Of a DNA stretch of 42,500 nucleotides, positions 13,082-23,766 are shown in pieces. The stretch is from Tubiluchus corallicola. Lineage: Eukaryota > Priapulida > Priapulimorpha > Priapulimorphida > Tubiluchidae. A program made the translations under genes and the position numbers. The stretch lies in the NCBI GenBank assembly GCA_030141605.1, contig JAQGDQ010000583.1:35001-77500 (forward strand), in the 5' to 3' direction. The notes under the pieces are model-generated. The model was not told the DNA's origin. It ran no database searches and saw only the letters and a program-made list of their open reading frames with translations. Each line of letters starts with the position of its first letter. Position 1 is the stretch's first letter.

Positions 13082-14057
13082 CTTGTCGATTCAAAGTGAT
13101 TTTGATTCTGCAAGAAAATGTGATTAACTTAGTTAATTTAGTTATAGCTACTGAACCACATCTAGCTCGTTATAATTTGTCCTAATGAATATAAATCACA
13201 TCACATGTAAAGGCTAAAGCTGACATAAGATTTGGCACCAGTAACAGGAATGTGATAATATTTGGAAAAAACGAATAGCCGATAACTCACCAGCATCAGT
13301 TTAGGTCCTTAAACAGAAGTTCAAACTGTTGCTATTAAATAGCCACAAGCAAAATATACCGCTTGGTAAAATATGCAATTTTCAGGTAATTCGCCTTAAA
13401 GCGCAAGAAAACCCTTTAAAAACATAAAGCTTGAAAAAATCGTTTTGAAATTTTATATCACTTACATACTGCCTTTTTGCGTGCAGGACTTCAATCGGCA
13501 GTCACGCTGTATAAAATATGTAAATTTAAGCTTCCGCGATGACCGTTAAACGCAGCCATTTTCACGACAGGTTATTTGAAACAAGTTTAGATAACATTCT
13601 GTAAAGTTTGAAAAAATAATCAGAGTATTCGTAGCGCACACGTCACTAACTAAATAAAATTTAAAGTTACTGCATCTTGTCAATAAGATTAGAAATGCGT
13701 TTTTTTTTGGTTAGTGAGTGGTGCACCCTGGAGGGTGAGTCAGCGACATTTTACCAATTGGTGAAAACATTTTAAATAATTAATAATTTTCTTTTCTAGT
13801 TACATAAGTCTTTCTAGCAGGTAAGCGAAAATCTAAGTAACATAGATTTGCACGGAAAGCCTTTTGAGGCATAATTTAGCATTGCCTTTTCTTCCCTTGA
13901 TTTACGTTTGGTACATGACGTCATGTAATGGCGACTTCGGAAAAGTATTGCGGGAGATTTAAAATGAAAACAAACTAAAATTCCTTTCAGTGCCGGTAAG
14001 ATATACGCATAAGATTGCTATAAAGTAATATAATTTTTAAGGTGATTTTTCTGAAAC

Positions 14058-14215
14058 CTACTTCAGGTACCCCTTTTCGCGTCCTTTAAGCACCGGGGCA
14101 ATCCAGCGTCCCGTTACACACCGGTTATCGTTCACGCAAACGTAGCAGTCGCCGTTGCCGTTGCTTGATGTGAGACTGTAAGGCAGTGGAATGGCATCTT
14201 CAGCCGCAGAACACC
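14058..14215 (-). CDS. Terminal exon: four-cysteine C-terminus and stop
   Basis: The 158-bp exon follows acceptor attatag. It takes the leftover G of the giant exon as G|GG and encodes CSAAEDAIPLPYSLTSSNGN, then GDCYVCVNDNRCVTGRWIAP and VLKGREKGYLK, then TAG. It is clearly more GC-rich than the DNA around it, which supports coding. Four cysteines and CVxDNRCVTGRW suggest a small disulfide knot; I do not recognise the family. There is no membrane helix or GPI-type tail, so the product looks secreted. Assignment to this gene rests on strand, order and phase. A separate gene's last exon is possible. I saw no convincing AATAAA directly downstream. Confidence 0.7.
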
Positions 14216-16374
14216 CTATAATATAATATTTAGTTTGAGCTGGTTTAGTAGCTGTTGGGCACGTGCAATAGTTAACAAGTGAGTACTTGGTTTACTTAAC
14301 GAATGACTTTTATTTGCAAAACGACGATTTTGTCATGTATGGCGATTTTGAGGATTTAAACCTGCAAAATTTGCTAATCGAAGAAATTAGCATATTCAAA
14401 TCACTAAAATGTTAAATAATACAGTCTGCTAAGCATTGTTAAATAATATGTATGTTAAAGCAAAACCATACCCAATCTTAAGCTGTAGGTCAAAACAATC
14501 TACTCTTTAAAATATTGAAAGAAAACGTACTATTTTTTTCAAAAATGACTTACGTGAAAGAATTATTACCACATAAACACGATTTCGCGTTCGCGCCACT
14601 AGTTCTTCGCCGTTAGCGCCTGGATTTCGGATACGCATTGTACAAAAACAGGTGCTGTACCGCTCAGTTCAGATGTGTTAGTTTCCGACGAACTACACAC
14701 GTTCGACAGCTCATGTGCGAGCACAGCGGTAAATTTGAAATTTGAATTTTTATCTTAAAACTTGCTTAGTTTTAGTATTTCACACTGAATATCTTACAGT
14801 AGCACTGTACTTCAATTTCCGCTTTCGCAAACACGTGCAATACGCTCATGGAATATTTTTACTGTTGAAAATTATGTTTGTTTGTGATGTCATCAATAGC
14901 TGGGCTCGCCCGCAGTTGATTAAGTTTTCAATCCATTATTTAATTATCAGACACGCTTTCGCAGTATTAATTGTGTTAAAATATATACTTTTGATCGGCC
15001 TTGAAAATGGGGCAGTATATGGAAGATCATCCTGTCTTCCTTTAACGTTTGTGCAAAATAATGCAATTTTTCGCATTTAAAGTACTTTATATATCATACG
15101 GACCAGTGCGTCGACAACTGGCAAATAATGTCGATGTCTTCTTCTAGTCACTGATCTTAATTGTGCTTCTGATGCCCATACATACCTAGCGATCGCTATT
15201 AGCCGCTAGAACTGAAAACTGTAACAGTAAAATAAAGCAACATGTTGCTACTGTAACACGCATCTGGATGTTGAGGCTTGACTCCTTGCAAACTTCTTTG
15301 CTTACCTCGGGTTTTCATAATTGAGTTTTGCTAGTATTACAGTATTACTGATAACTGAAATGAAAACAAACTGTGATATAACAATAAATAATAAGGGCTT
15401 TGTTAACAAATAATAATAAAGTACAATTAACAAATAACATACTTAAAATACAACGCATACAAGAACACGTCCCTATAAATACAGGGCTCTTTTTAAGCAT
15501 ATTTGATTAAAAAAATACCATAATTTATAACGAACACATCTACATATATATATCACAGTGCTGATTGAATACATTAATTCTTAGCAAAATTAATTCGTAG
15601 CTTTTAATTTAGAATCACGTATTTTTGAAATTTTATGAACATAGTTAATCAACAATTTCTTAACTTCCACATCTCCACTTTTGTTGAAAAACTTAAATAT
15701 ATCAATATCACACATGGATGAGAATTAAAATATATAAGATATAAAAGAAAAGTATGTATGAAGCGTGTGAATGTGCTCATATTTGGAAGTGTGTTTGCAA
15801 GAGTTTGGCCTGGGCCGCAATTGCTCAGTGACAGGCTAATGTTCAACACGTTACACAATTTACACGCATTACAGCCACATCTCAAGATCCACAAAAGTCT
15901 CTGGTGGGCTTATCAACGAAATATTATTTATGATTGGCTCGAACATTTCGAGGTTCAACGTGAGGGAGTTTTAGAAACCAACCCACTTTGCCTACTGAAC
16001 TTTAGAAGATAGTTAGCTGCTGGCATTATTTTCGACATCTACACACTAAAAGAAGGAAACCTTAGTTGACGTATTTATAAATATTGTAAAAGAAAATTTT
16101 GTTATTGACGTAATTACGTTGTAATATTTGAGTGGTCTGCAAAATTAAATGCATGTTATTGTTGTACTAAAAATTTCAATGATATGGCTCATAATACAAA
16201 CTAGGCATAAATGTGCTCACACATTCTCCCTAATCATTGTGATAAACATTAGTTCTAGGTTAATTACCGATTCGGCATTTAGCGGAAAATGTATTTTTCT
16301 GGTCATGATTTTTGACAGTCTTAGTAACATCGTATTAACTACACATAATACTGATATATAGGAAATATTTATGT

Positions 16375-16413
<39 letters not shown>

Positions 16414-17217
16414 ATCCATCGTCATCGTGATCATCATCATCCATCGTCGTCATCGTCGTCGTCACCATCATTATCATCATCGTGATCATCATCATCCATC
16501 GTCGTCATCGTCATCGTCGTCGTCACCACCATCATCATCATCATCATCGTCGTCGTCATCATCGTAATCATTAGTCCATCGCAACCGTCATTACTGCTGA
16601 CATTGGCTAACCTCATGTGAGCGCGCGTGCGTGCGTGCGTGCGTGTGTGTGTGTACTTAAAATTAAGATAAAACAATCACAATCATAACTGAAAAACAAA
16701 ATTGCTGCAGAGCACGGCGCTGTAATGACATAACCAACAAAACATAACTGCAACAAAAACAAACATGACGTCAACAGGAGATTTTTTCTGTTTTTTTAAA
16801 TTCCCTTCGGCACACTGCTCACCGGAAAACACGCAAAGACAGACCCTATACACTCTTCCCAGCAAAAGCAATCGATAATATCACTTCTTGTCAACTTTTT
16901 TCACTCACATGCTTGCAGTCACCATTTAGGTTAAGAACAAGGGTGTTAATAACGTGATTTCACTTACCTCAAAAATTGGGCTCTCTAGTCACCACGTGAT
17001 CAGAAATATTAATAATATAGAAAATAACAAAATTATAAATGTTCAAATTGATTACAAAAATGGCAAATAAAACTGAATTAACAAAGCAATCATCCGTATT
17101 GCATTTTTACGTAAAATCTACATAACATTAGATAAAATTACTAGTCAACGTTTGTTGAGGTTGCCGTCATTAATCAACAAGTCACTACTGAAGATTTGCT
17201 TTTGCAGTCGTACTTAC
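14216..17217. other. Last intron of the mosaic gene
   Basis: About 3 kb between the giant EGF exon and the terminal exon. Apart from the composite microsatellite at 16372-16655 I see no exon-like or element-like signal; frames at 14742, 15649 and 15758 lack splice context and homology. Confidence 0.5.
16372..16655 (-). repeat. Composite microsatellite, second copy: (CA)n, 54-bp core, (GATGAC)n, (CA)n
   Basis: On the minus strand: (CA)/(CGCA)n at 16655-16619, the 54-bp core at 16614-16561 (about 5 differences from 31244-31297), then (GATGAC/GATGAT)n at 16560-16413 and a further (CA)20 at 16412-16372. It lies in the intron before the terminal exon. Confidence 0.85.
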
Positions 17218-17241
17218 CTTTCTTGACTGAGTGTGTAGTTT
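17218..17241 (-). CDS. Possible 24-nt microexon
   Basis: A strong donor (AAAG|gtaagt) lies just downstream of the giant exon. The only acceptor close by that keeps an open frame is tctcaaag at 17242-17243, giving ETTHSVKK, a phase 1-1 exon that could be included or skipped without frame change. The acceptor is weak, and the donor could be chance. The giant exon also joins directly to the terminal exon in frame without it. Confidence 0.22.
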
Positions 17242-17327
17242 CTTTGAGATCGGAATGTTTCAAAGTTTAATTGTCATGGGTTCATCCTATTACTGAATTA
17301 GCATACTAGTGCTAAAAATTACCATAC

Positions 17328-20300
17328 CTTCACATAAAGTCCCATTTCCAGTATAGCCATCATTGCAGATGCAGGTGGCCTCTAGATTCACTGAAGACGT
17401 CACCGTGGTTATGACGCATGTGGCAGTATCTGCACAGCCATAGTTGTCCCCGTCACAACTTTGGAGTGCTTGACAGTGTGTACCATTACCGCTATACAAG
17501 ACACCACAACTGCAGGCGAAGCTTCCATAGTTATCCACACAAGTGGCTTGGTCGTGGCAGTCATGGACACCATCTTGGCATTCGTCTACATTGTGACATT
17601 GCACGCCACTGCCAGCAAACCCAGAGTTGCAGATGCAGACAAAACTTCCTTCTGTGTCCTGGCAAGTGGCTTCTGGATGACAGTTATTCTGGTCGTCTTG
17701 GCACTCATCCTTCTGCTCGCAATTAATGCCATTTCCTAGATATCCTGAATTACAGGCACACGTAAAAGTTCCTTCCATATTTGAACATTCGGCAAATTCA
17801 TGGCAGTTGTCAGTGGCAAGGACGCACTCGTTTAAATCTGAACAGTCAGATGATCCAGGTCCCGTCCCAATGAATCCTGTGTTACACATACAGTCAAAGC
17901 TACCTACAGTGTTATTGCAGGTAGAGAGGTAACTGCATACAGGTGTATCTTGTGTGCACTCGTCTACATCTATGCACGAACTCAAGGCATCTCCTTCAAA
18001 TCCCGCGTTACAATGACACGTGTAACTTCCTTCTGTATTTGAGCAGGTGGCGTAAGCATGACAGTTATGAACACCAAGCTGGCATTCATCTAAGTCACTG
18101 CAATCCGTTCCATTCCCAGAAAAGCCTCCAAGACAGATGCATGTAAAACTACCGTCAGTATTATTGCAAGTAGCATTCTCATTGCAGTTGTGTGTGTCAT
18201 TGTTGCATTCATTGAAGTCAACACATTCTGTGCCATTGCCGCTGTATCCATACTGGCATATGCACCCAAAACTGCCTTCTGTGTTGAAGCAATGTGCATC
18301 AGCATGGCAGTTATGAGTGTGAGAATCGCACTCGTTTAAATCCTTGCAGCTTGTCAAGCCATCTTGTTCGAACCCGGTTTTACACTGACACATGTAACTT
18401 CCTTCTGTATTTGAGCAGGTGGCGTAAGCATGACAGTTATGAACTCCAAGCTGGCATTCATCTAAGTCACTGCAATCCGTTCCATTTCCAGAAAAGCCTC
18501 CAAGACAGATGCATGTAAAACTACCGTCAGTATTATTGCAAGTAGCATTCTCATTGCAGTCGTGTTTGTCATTGCTGCATTCATCTAAGTCAACACATTC
18601 TGTTCCTATTCCAATGAAACCAGTATGACAAACACATTCAAAACTGCCATGAGTGTTAGTGCACTTAGCATAAACATCACAATTATGTTCACCAGTTCTA
18701 CATTCGTCTATGTCGACACATTCACCTTCTCTCACAATAATGCCAGGTTGACACCAACACACAAAACTGCCAGGTGTATTGGAGCAATATGCACCTTGTA
18801 CAGTACACATAGCATTGTCAAGCTGGCACTCATCCACGTCGCTGCATAGTGTTCCATTGCCCATGTATCCAGTATTACATGTACATTCAAAGCTACCATC
18901 AGTATTACTGCATTCTCCATCAGCATGACAGTTATGTGTATGTTCTTCACATTCATCAACATCTGTACATACACCCGAGTCTGAGTTTGTTTGATTTCTT
19001 TCATAGCCTACGTCACAAAAGCAATTAAAACTGCCATCTGTGTTCATGCAGTAGCTATTTCTCCCACAGTCAGACATATTGTACTCACATTCATTTAAAT
19101 CAGTGCACCAATCTCCACTTGTATCAACAATATATCCGGCCTTGCAGATGCAGCGAAAACTACCTTCATTGTTAAAACACTCAGTTGGATGTTGGCAAAC
19201 GTCAGGATGCAGCAGACATTCATCCGAGTCTTGGCATTCCATGATACCATCTCCTAGATATCCCTCCTGACATGAACAATTGAAGCTGCCAACTACGTTT
19301 TCGCAATCAGCATTAATATGACAATTATTTAAGTTATCTGACTCACATTCATTCAAATCTGAGCATTGCTGTCCATCACCAGCAAACCCTGTTAAGCATA
19401 AGCAGCTAAAACTTCCTTTAGAATTAGTGCAATTGGCTAGACCACTGCACATGGATAAACCACCCGAACACTCATCTATGTCCTCACAATCCGTTCCATC
19501 TCCTAGAAATCCATTGTTGCAAGAACATTCAAAGCTACCTTCTATGTTAGAGCATTGTGCATCAACGTGACAAACGGAGGTCCCGTGTTCGGTGTTAGGT
19601 TCTTCAAGAGCAAAACATTCGTTAATGTCAGTACATATTATTCCTGTTCCAACGAACCCTCTCCGGCATGAACAGTCGAAACTTCCTTCTTCGTTGATAC
19701 AATCTGCGTCCTTGTGACAGTTGTCCAAGTTGAGGTTGCATTCATTTAAATCAGAGCACTCTTTGCCAGTCCCGCTAAAGCCAGGATTACACTTACATTC
19801 ATAGCTGCCTTCAACATTAAAGCAGTCTGCATTATCGTGACAATCATGTTGTTGATTATCACACTCATTAAAATCAGTACATTCTGTTCCAGAGCCATCA
19901 TAACCAGTGTTACATTCGCATTCAAAGGTACCTTGCATGTTGCGACACTGAGCATTTTGATGACAATTATGTAAGTTTATTACACATTCGTCAAGATCGT
20001 CACAATCTACTCCATTGCCCGTCCATCCGGATTCACACATACAGGTGAAACTACCTTCTTCATTGTGGCATTCTGCATTTGTGTCACAATTGTGGTTAGA
20101 GTCCAAGCATTCATTTATGTCACTACACGTTGTACCATCATACCCGTCTTTGCACGAACAGCGGTAGCTGTGGTCCATATTTACACAAGTTCCGCCTTCT
20201 AGATGGCAAGAACTTTGCTCCCAAAAACATTCGTCATAATCTGTGCAGTAAGTTCCATTTCCACTGTAGCCAGTTGATAATGTGTCGCAAGAACACAGAA

Positions 20301-20372
20301 AACTACCTTCGGTGTTTGTGCAAGAAGCCACCTGGTGGCAGTTGTGAGAAGGTAATATACATTCGTTGACAT
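17328..20372 (-). CDS. Giant exon: 24 tandem EGF-like repeats, mostly calcium-binding
   Basis: One uninterrupted 3,045-bp exon (acceptor tcactag, donor gtatgg) encodes about 1,015 residues. I count 24 EGF-like repeats of 40-49 residues. Twenty-one open with D-x-[DN]-E-C; repeats 22 and 23 begin QKDEC and NVDEC, and the last (ALQSC) is divergent. Most carry C-x-N-x(4)-[FY]-x-C-x-C, the beta-hydroxylation and calcium consensus seen in fibrillins, fibulins and uromodulin-like proteins, and many have an NGT glycosylation sequon in the last loop. Such arrays form calcium-stiffened rods, so this part is probably a stalk or matrix-binding arm. Repeats 15-16 and 18-19 are nearly identical (offset 372 bp). 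Phase 1-1 overall. Confidence 0.97.
18021..18562 (-). repeat. Recent 372-bp (three-EGF) duplication inside the giant exon
   Basis: Bases 18021-18190 and 18393-18562 match with about four differences in 170 positions when offset by 372 bp. That is exactly 124 codons, or three EGF repeats. Synonymous positions match too, unlike other repeat pairs in the exon, so the copy is recent or homogenised by gene conversion. The in-frame length keeps the repeat phase. Confidence 0.9.
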
Positions 20373-20513
20373 CTAGTGAAAAAATAAGTAAATATTACAA
20401 TATCAAAAATAACAAAATATGATAAATATTACTCCTGTATTTGTAGTTATCAAATAAAACATAAATAAACTAAAAAGGAGTAGGTTTAGTACAATACATC
20501 CTAGAAAGCTTAC

Positions 20514-20648
20514 CAATGCAAAATATTCCGCTTACAGGGCCAGTGTTGAAAAATCCATTGTTACATTTGCAGGAAAAACTTCCGTCATTATTTGTGCAAG
20601 TAGCGTGATGGTGACAGTTATCAATTTGAAGACTGCATTCGTCAGTAT
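20514..20648 (-). CDS. Exon: calcium-binding EGF domain
   Basis: The 135-bp exon encodes DTDECSLQIDNCHHHATCTNNDGSFSCKCNNGFFNTGPVSGIFCIG. It has the cbEGF entry DxDEC and the CxNxxxxFxCxC pattern that Asp/Asn beta-hydroxylases recognise in this family. Phase 1-1. It is the same subtype as the repeats in the giant exon that follows, and may be the ancestor or a survivor of the tandem expansion. Confidence 0.92.
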
Positions 20649-20712
20649 CTACATAATGATTATTGTATGATTGTAATTAATATAAACACATTAAACTTTA
20701 AACTTTTAGTTA

Positions 20713-20716
20713 TCTC

Positions 20717-20769
<53 letters not shown>
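20713..20769. repeat. (TC)n microsatellite
   Basis: About 28 CT repeats with one C-G interruption, in the intron between the EGF exons at 20991 and 20514. On the transcribed (minus) strand it reads (GA)n. Confidence 0.98.
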
Positions 20770-20773
<4 letters not shown>

Positions 20774-20990
20774 GAAAACATTTCGTTTCATTCATCAAAG
20801 ACATGCTCCATTTCATTCCTTTACCACGATTTCCCTGTCCAAATCAAGCCTGAAGGAGCAAAACTGTAAAAGCGATATTAGCATCGCTTGTAAAGCTTCA
20901 AGGACGGCATTATAATTATATTTGACGTAATAACTGTAAAACTTACAATCATATAAGAAGTTGACCTATACGTTGCAAACACAGATATAC

Positions 20991-21104
20991 CTTTAGTGCA
21001 GTCTGACCCGCCCCAACCTGGCGAACATGAACATGTGAAACTATATATGCCATCAAAACACGTTCCAGCATTTCTACACGGGTTTCCACTGCAGAAATCG
21101 TTCT
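20991..21104 (-). CDS. Exon: EGF-like domain (non-calcium type)
   Basis: The 114-bp exon encodes KNDFCSGNPCRNAGTCFDGIYSFTCSCSPGWGGSDCTKG, a compact Notch/Delta-type EGF module with the six cysteines and the GW-G-x-x-C end. It is flanked by acceptor tatcacag and donor gtatat, both phase 1. The second residue is Asp in NDFC, not the full DxDEC calcium signature. Confidence 0.92.
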
Positions 21105-21483
21105 CTGTGATAAAAAAAGCGACTGTTAGTGAAAACGAAAGTGACTGCAGAGCGTATGTGTAGAGAGTCTGCAATCTACATGCTTGATGAATTGGTGGTA
21201 CACTGTGCAGAATCATAGAATGCAGTTCCTACACTGTTTAATTTAATTGCTTCATTATTCATTATGCATTAATATTCGCCTGTTTACAGCATAATCATGA
21301 AAAAATTTTCCTCGGCGTCGGGCTTGTTGGTTTTTCAACATGCAAAGATATTACAAGTAGAATAATATGTTATAGAGGATGTTGCAGTACATGTGTTTTA
21401 TAGAATACGGGGTGTTGATTTTGAAATTATTTGTAGAAGTAGTTGCCTATTAAATGGCTAATAATTGTAAAAAGGAAGCATAC

Positions 21484-21606
21484 TATTCTGGCAGTTGTTC
21501 CCACTTGTTGTCGATAGGCAGTCACAGGAATAACCTCCATCTTCATCGTCATCTTCATCTTCTGTACAGGTACCTCCCCACATACAAGGAGATTGACTAC
21601 ACATGT
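21484..21606 (-). CDS. Exon: EGF-like domain with acidic insert
   Basis: The 123-bp exon encodes DMCSQSPCMWGGTC, then the acid run TEDEDDDEDGG, then YSCDCLSTTSGNNCQN. The six cysteines follow EGF spacing (C-C-C-C-C-C with the CxC pair). The six-to-eight-residue Asp/Glu run sits between cysteines three and four, where EGF domains usually have a short NxxGSF turn. Phase 1-1 exon. Donor gtatgc. Confidence 0.88.
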
Positions 21607-21954
21607 CTACAAAATGCCAAATAGTATAGTTGCAACAGTATTCTAAGGGTTTGACACGTTTAGTAATAATATCATACTATGGTTGGGTGAAAATCAAAAA
21701 ATGACCGGAAATTCAGAAGACTGAGTAATGTGTTGCGACGGCTTTTTAATATTATTAATAATCATAACTTGTTAAGCAACAATAAAATGTAGATCATATG
21801 TGACCAGAGAAGGATTTGTCACAGTCAACCATTACATTTTTTTAAAAACTTAAAACACAAATTGCAAGGCTTCTTTTTTAATCAACAGTCTATTGAACAA
21901 GCCTGTCGTTGTGTTCTGTGGGACAGCTTGAAGAAACGCCATTTCCGGTGCCAT

Positions 21955-22345
21955 GTTAGGTGGCGTATTCGGCTAACTAGGCTGAAGCTCAGGGCGTCAA
22001 ATTTCGAAGGTGCAGTGCTAAAAATTCTTATTCTCCTCGGATACTGTGCGGACAATTTTATATTCGTATCTTATAACACACTACAAAAGTAGTTTCTTTT
22101 ATGGTTAACAAACAAGTGCAGTTATTACATAAAAGGTATTATACAGCAGTTGCGCAGCCAGGTGAAACATAGGCACTATGCAAATATATGTAATTAACAG
22201 TAATCACGTAGGAAACAGCGCTACACATGCATCACTAGTAATTGTCTATTGTGATTCATATATAAACAAGAATAAATTAATAAATAAAGGCGGGCAGGAC
22301 TGAACTATCAGCTTGGGACGTCGTAATGTCGCGATGCGACATTGC
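21955..22345 (+). repeat. Dispersed repeat, copy 2, with GTCGC hairpin
   Basis: It shares with 4634-5110 the run GGCGTATTCGGCTAACTAGG, AGGGCGTCAAATTTCGAAGG, TGTAATTAACAGTAATCACG, and GACTGAACTATCAGC. At its end an 8-bp perfect hairpin AATGTCGC-gat-GCGACATT (22325-22343) is present. It lies in the intron upstream of the first EGF exon. Confidence 0.7.
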
Positions 22346-22707
22346 TCTTTTCTTGAGTACGTCCTTTTTATACAAATATTTAATTATTAGTCTATCATTA
22401 TCATTATCTTTTCATTCATGTTGTCAGTTAATGTTGACTCATGACCACGACGTGTGTTTATAACAACTGAAGTTACACAACAATAAGGTTGGTTAATGAA
22501 TGTATAGGCGGCAGCCGGGTTCGACACTTAATCTAGATGATTTTATTCGTAACAATGGCTATTTATTTATTTATTTTGCCGGGGGATGTATTCACGTTCC
22601 AGTTTTGGCTAAGATTCCTCTGCTCACCCAGTTTTTTGCGTTAAATAATTATTTAAAAGAAGGTTACTATGATTTGTTATTGTTTAACATTCTTTTTGTA
22701 ATGATAT

Positions 22708-23216
22708 AAAGTTGGTTACGGCCAAATCACGTTGAAAACACCGTCTGATCACCGAAGTTAAGCAACATAGAGCCTGGTTAGTACTTGGATGGGTGACTGC
22801 CTAGCAATACCAGATGCTGTAGGCTTGCGGGATGCCCACATTGTATCTCAACACTAGGCGGAGGAGCTGCACAAACAACCAACGGCTAGAGGCTAGAGGA
22901 CGGAGGAGGTCAAGTGACCCAACGGCCATGTGTAGACGAGTAAACCTTCCAAATCAGGAGTGAAGCCCCGAAGGTGGACCAGTGCAGCATGCTCACTGAT
23001 TCCGGCAGCTCCTGCAGCCAACCTGGTGCCAAACGTATCACCCTGCTTTCCTTTGGACTACACCAGGGAGGAAGAGGGGGTTCCTGCGGTTTGGGCAACT
23101 CAGGGTCTCCATACACCTTGCCCAGGCGTGCGCCCTGGAGACGTTCAAGGATCGGACGCACATTCCATTGTCTTCCGAGACAGAGGGATGCCAACAACAA
23201 CAACAAAGTTGGTTAC
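22708..23216 (+). mobile_element. 5S rRNA-derived SINE with target-site duplication
   Basis: A 5S-like head (22714-22826) is joined to a GC-rich body of about 370 bp with no open function, ending in a (CAA)n tail at 23191-23206. The 12-mer AAAGTTGGTTAC occurs exactly at 22708-22719 and 23205-23216, directly flanking the unit, which is a retrotransposition target-site duplication. The base composition of the body is far more GC-rich than the intron around it. The ORFs across it on both strands are incidental. A 5S head places it with 5S-derived (SINE3-type) elements; the LINE partner is unknown. Confidence 0.88.
22714..22826 (+). pseudogene. 5S rRNA-like head of the SINE
   Basis: The 113 nt follow 5S rRNA from GTTACGGCC through GATCACCGAAGTTAAGCAAC, TTAGTACTTGGATGGGTGAC and ending GATGCTGTAGGCTT. 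About seven bases are missing near position 30-36 of 5S (after AACACCG), so loop B/helix III cannot form normally and it is not a working rRNA gene. The internal pol III control elements (A box around GAAGTTAAGCAAC, intermediate element GGATGGGTGAC, C box with a few changes) are kept, as expected for a SINE promoter. Confidence 0.9.
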
Positions 23217-23472
23217 AACGTTAATAATACCTTAAATGGTAGTCCCGCGTAAATTTGTAATAAAAAATTGGACATCTAGTACGCCGCCCTTGTTCAGTTG
23301 CCATATTCACATTGATAGATGGCATGTTGCTTGCGTATGTAATTATTATTATTATTATTTTATAGATATATCTTTCTCATTTGTTCTATCATGGTTTTAA
23401 GCTTATGATTACTAGACTATAATAATAAATGACTGGTATATTATGCATATTTAATTATATTCTGTGAGTTAA

Positions 23473-23766
23473 GGCCTATTATTGTCATAGCTACATCTTC
23501 TCACAGGTGCAGACTAATTAATAATAAAAAACAGCACGTTGCTGTGTATCGGATAAATAATGAAACCGGCTGGCCTATTATTGTCATAGCTACATCTTCC
23601 CACAGGTGCAGACTAATTAATAATAAAAAACAGCACGTTGCTGTGTATCGGATAAATAATGAAACCGGCTGGCCTATTATTTGTCATAGCTACATCTTCC
23701 CACAGGTGCAGACTAATTAGTAAAAACAGCACGCTGCTGTGTATCTGATAAATAATGAAACCGGCT
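23473..23766. repeat. Three tandem copies of a 99-bp unit
   Basis: Units begin at 23473, 23572 and 23671 with GGCCTATTATTGTCATAGCT and end AATGAAACCGGCT. Units 1 and 2 are almost identical; unit 3 has small indels. Each carries AACAGCACG-TTGCTGTG, a short imperfect hairpin. It lies in the intron between CTLD-c and the first EGF. Confidence 0.95.

Larger units (their letters stand above)
9362..14057. other. No supported gene; scattered retrotransposon tails
   Basis: Contains the two probable tails near 9.8 and 10.1 kb, a (CAGT)4 at 11868-11884, the SINE-like fragment at 12.5 kb and the poly(C). The 118-codon frame at 11407-11763 has no recognisable domain. The 3' UTR of the mosaic gene should occupy the right end of this stretch, but I could not fix a poly(A) site. 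Confidence 0.55.

Noticed and set aside
16373-16676. Frames of poly-Ser, poly-His or poly-Asp
   Set aside because: Microsatellite translations with no unique flanking coding sequence.
17461-17739. 92-codon plus-strand frame with hydrophobic stretches
   Set aside because: It is the antisense shadow of the giant EGF exon; the minus strand has 1,013 codons of clear EGF repeats over the same bases.
22714-22826. Functional 5S rRNA gene
   Set aside because: About seven bases are missing in an essential helix region, there is no T-run terminator directly after, and the unit sits inside a target duplication with a SINE body.
22910-23252. Three 91-98 codon frames on both strands
   Set aside because: They lie in the GC-rich SINE body; long open frames on both strands are expected from GC content and none shows a protein motif.
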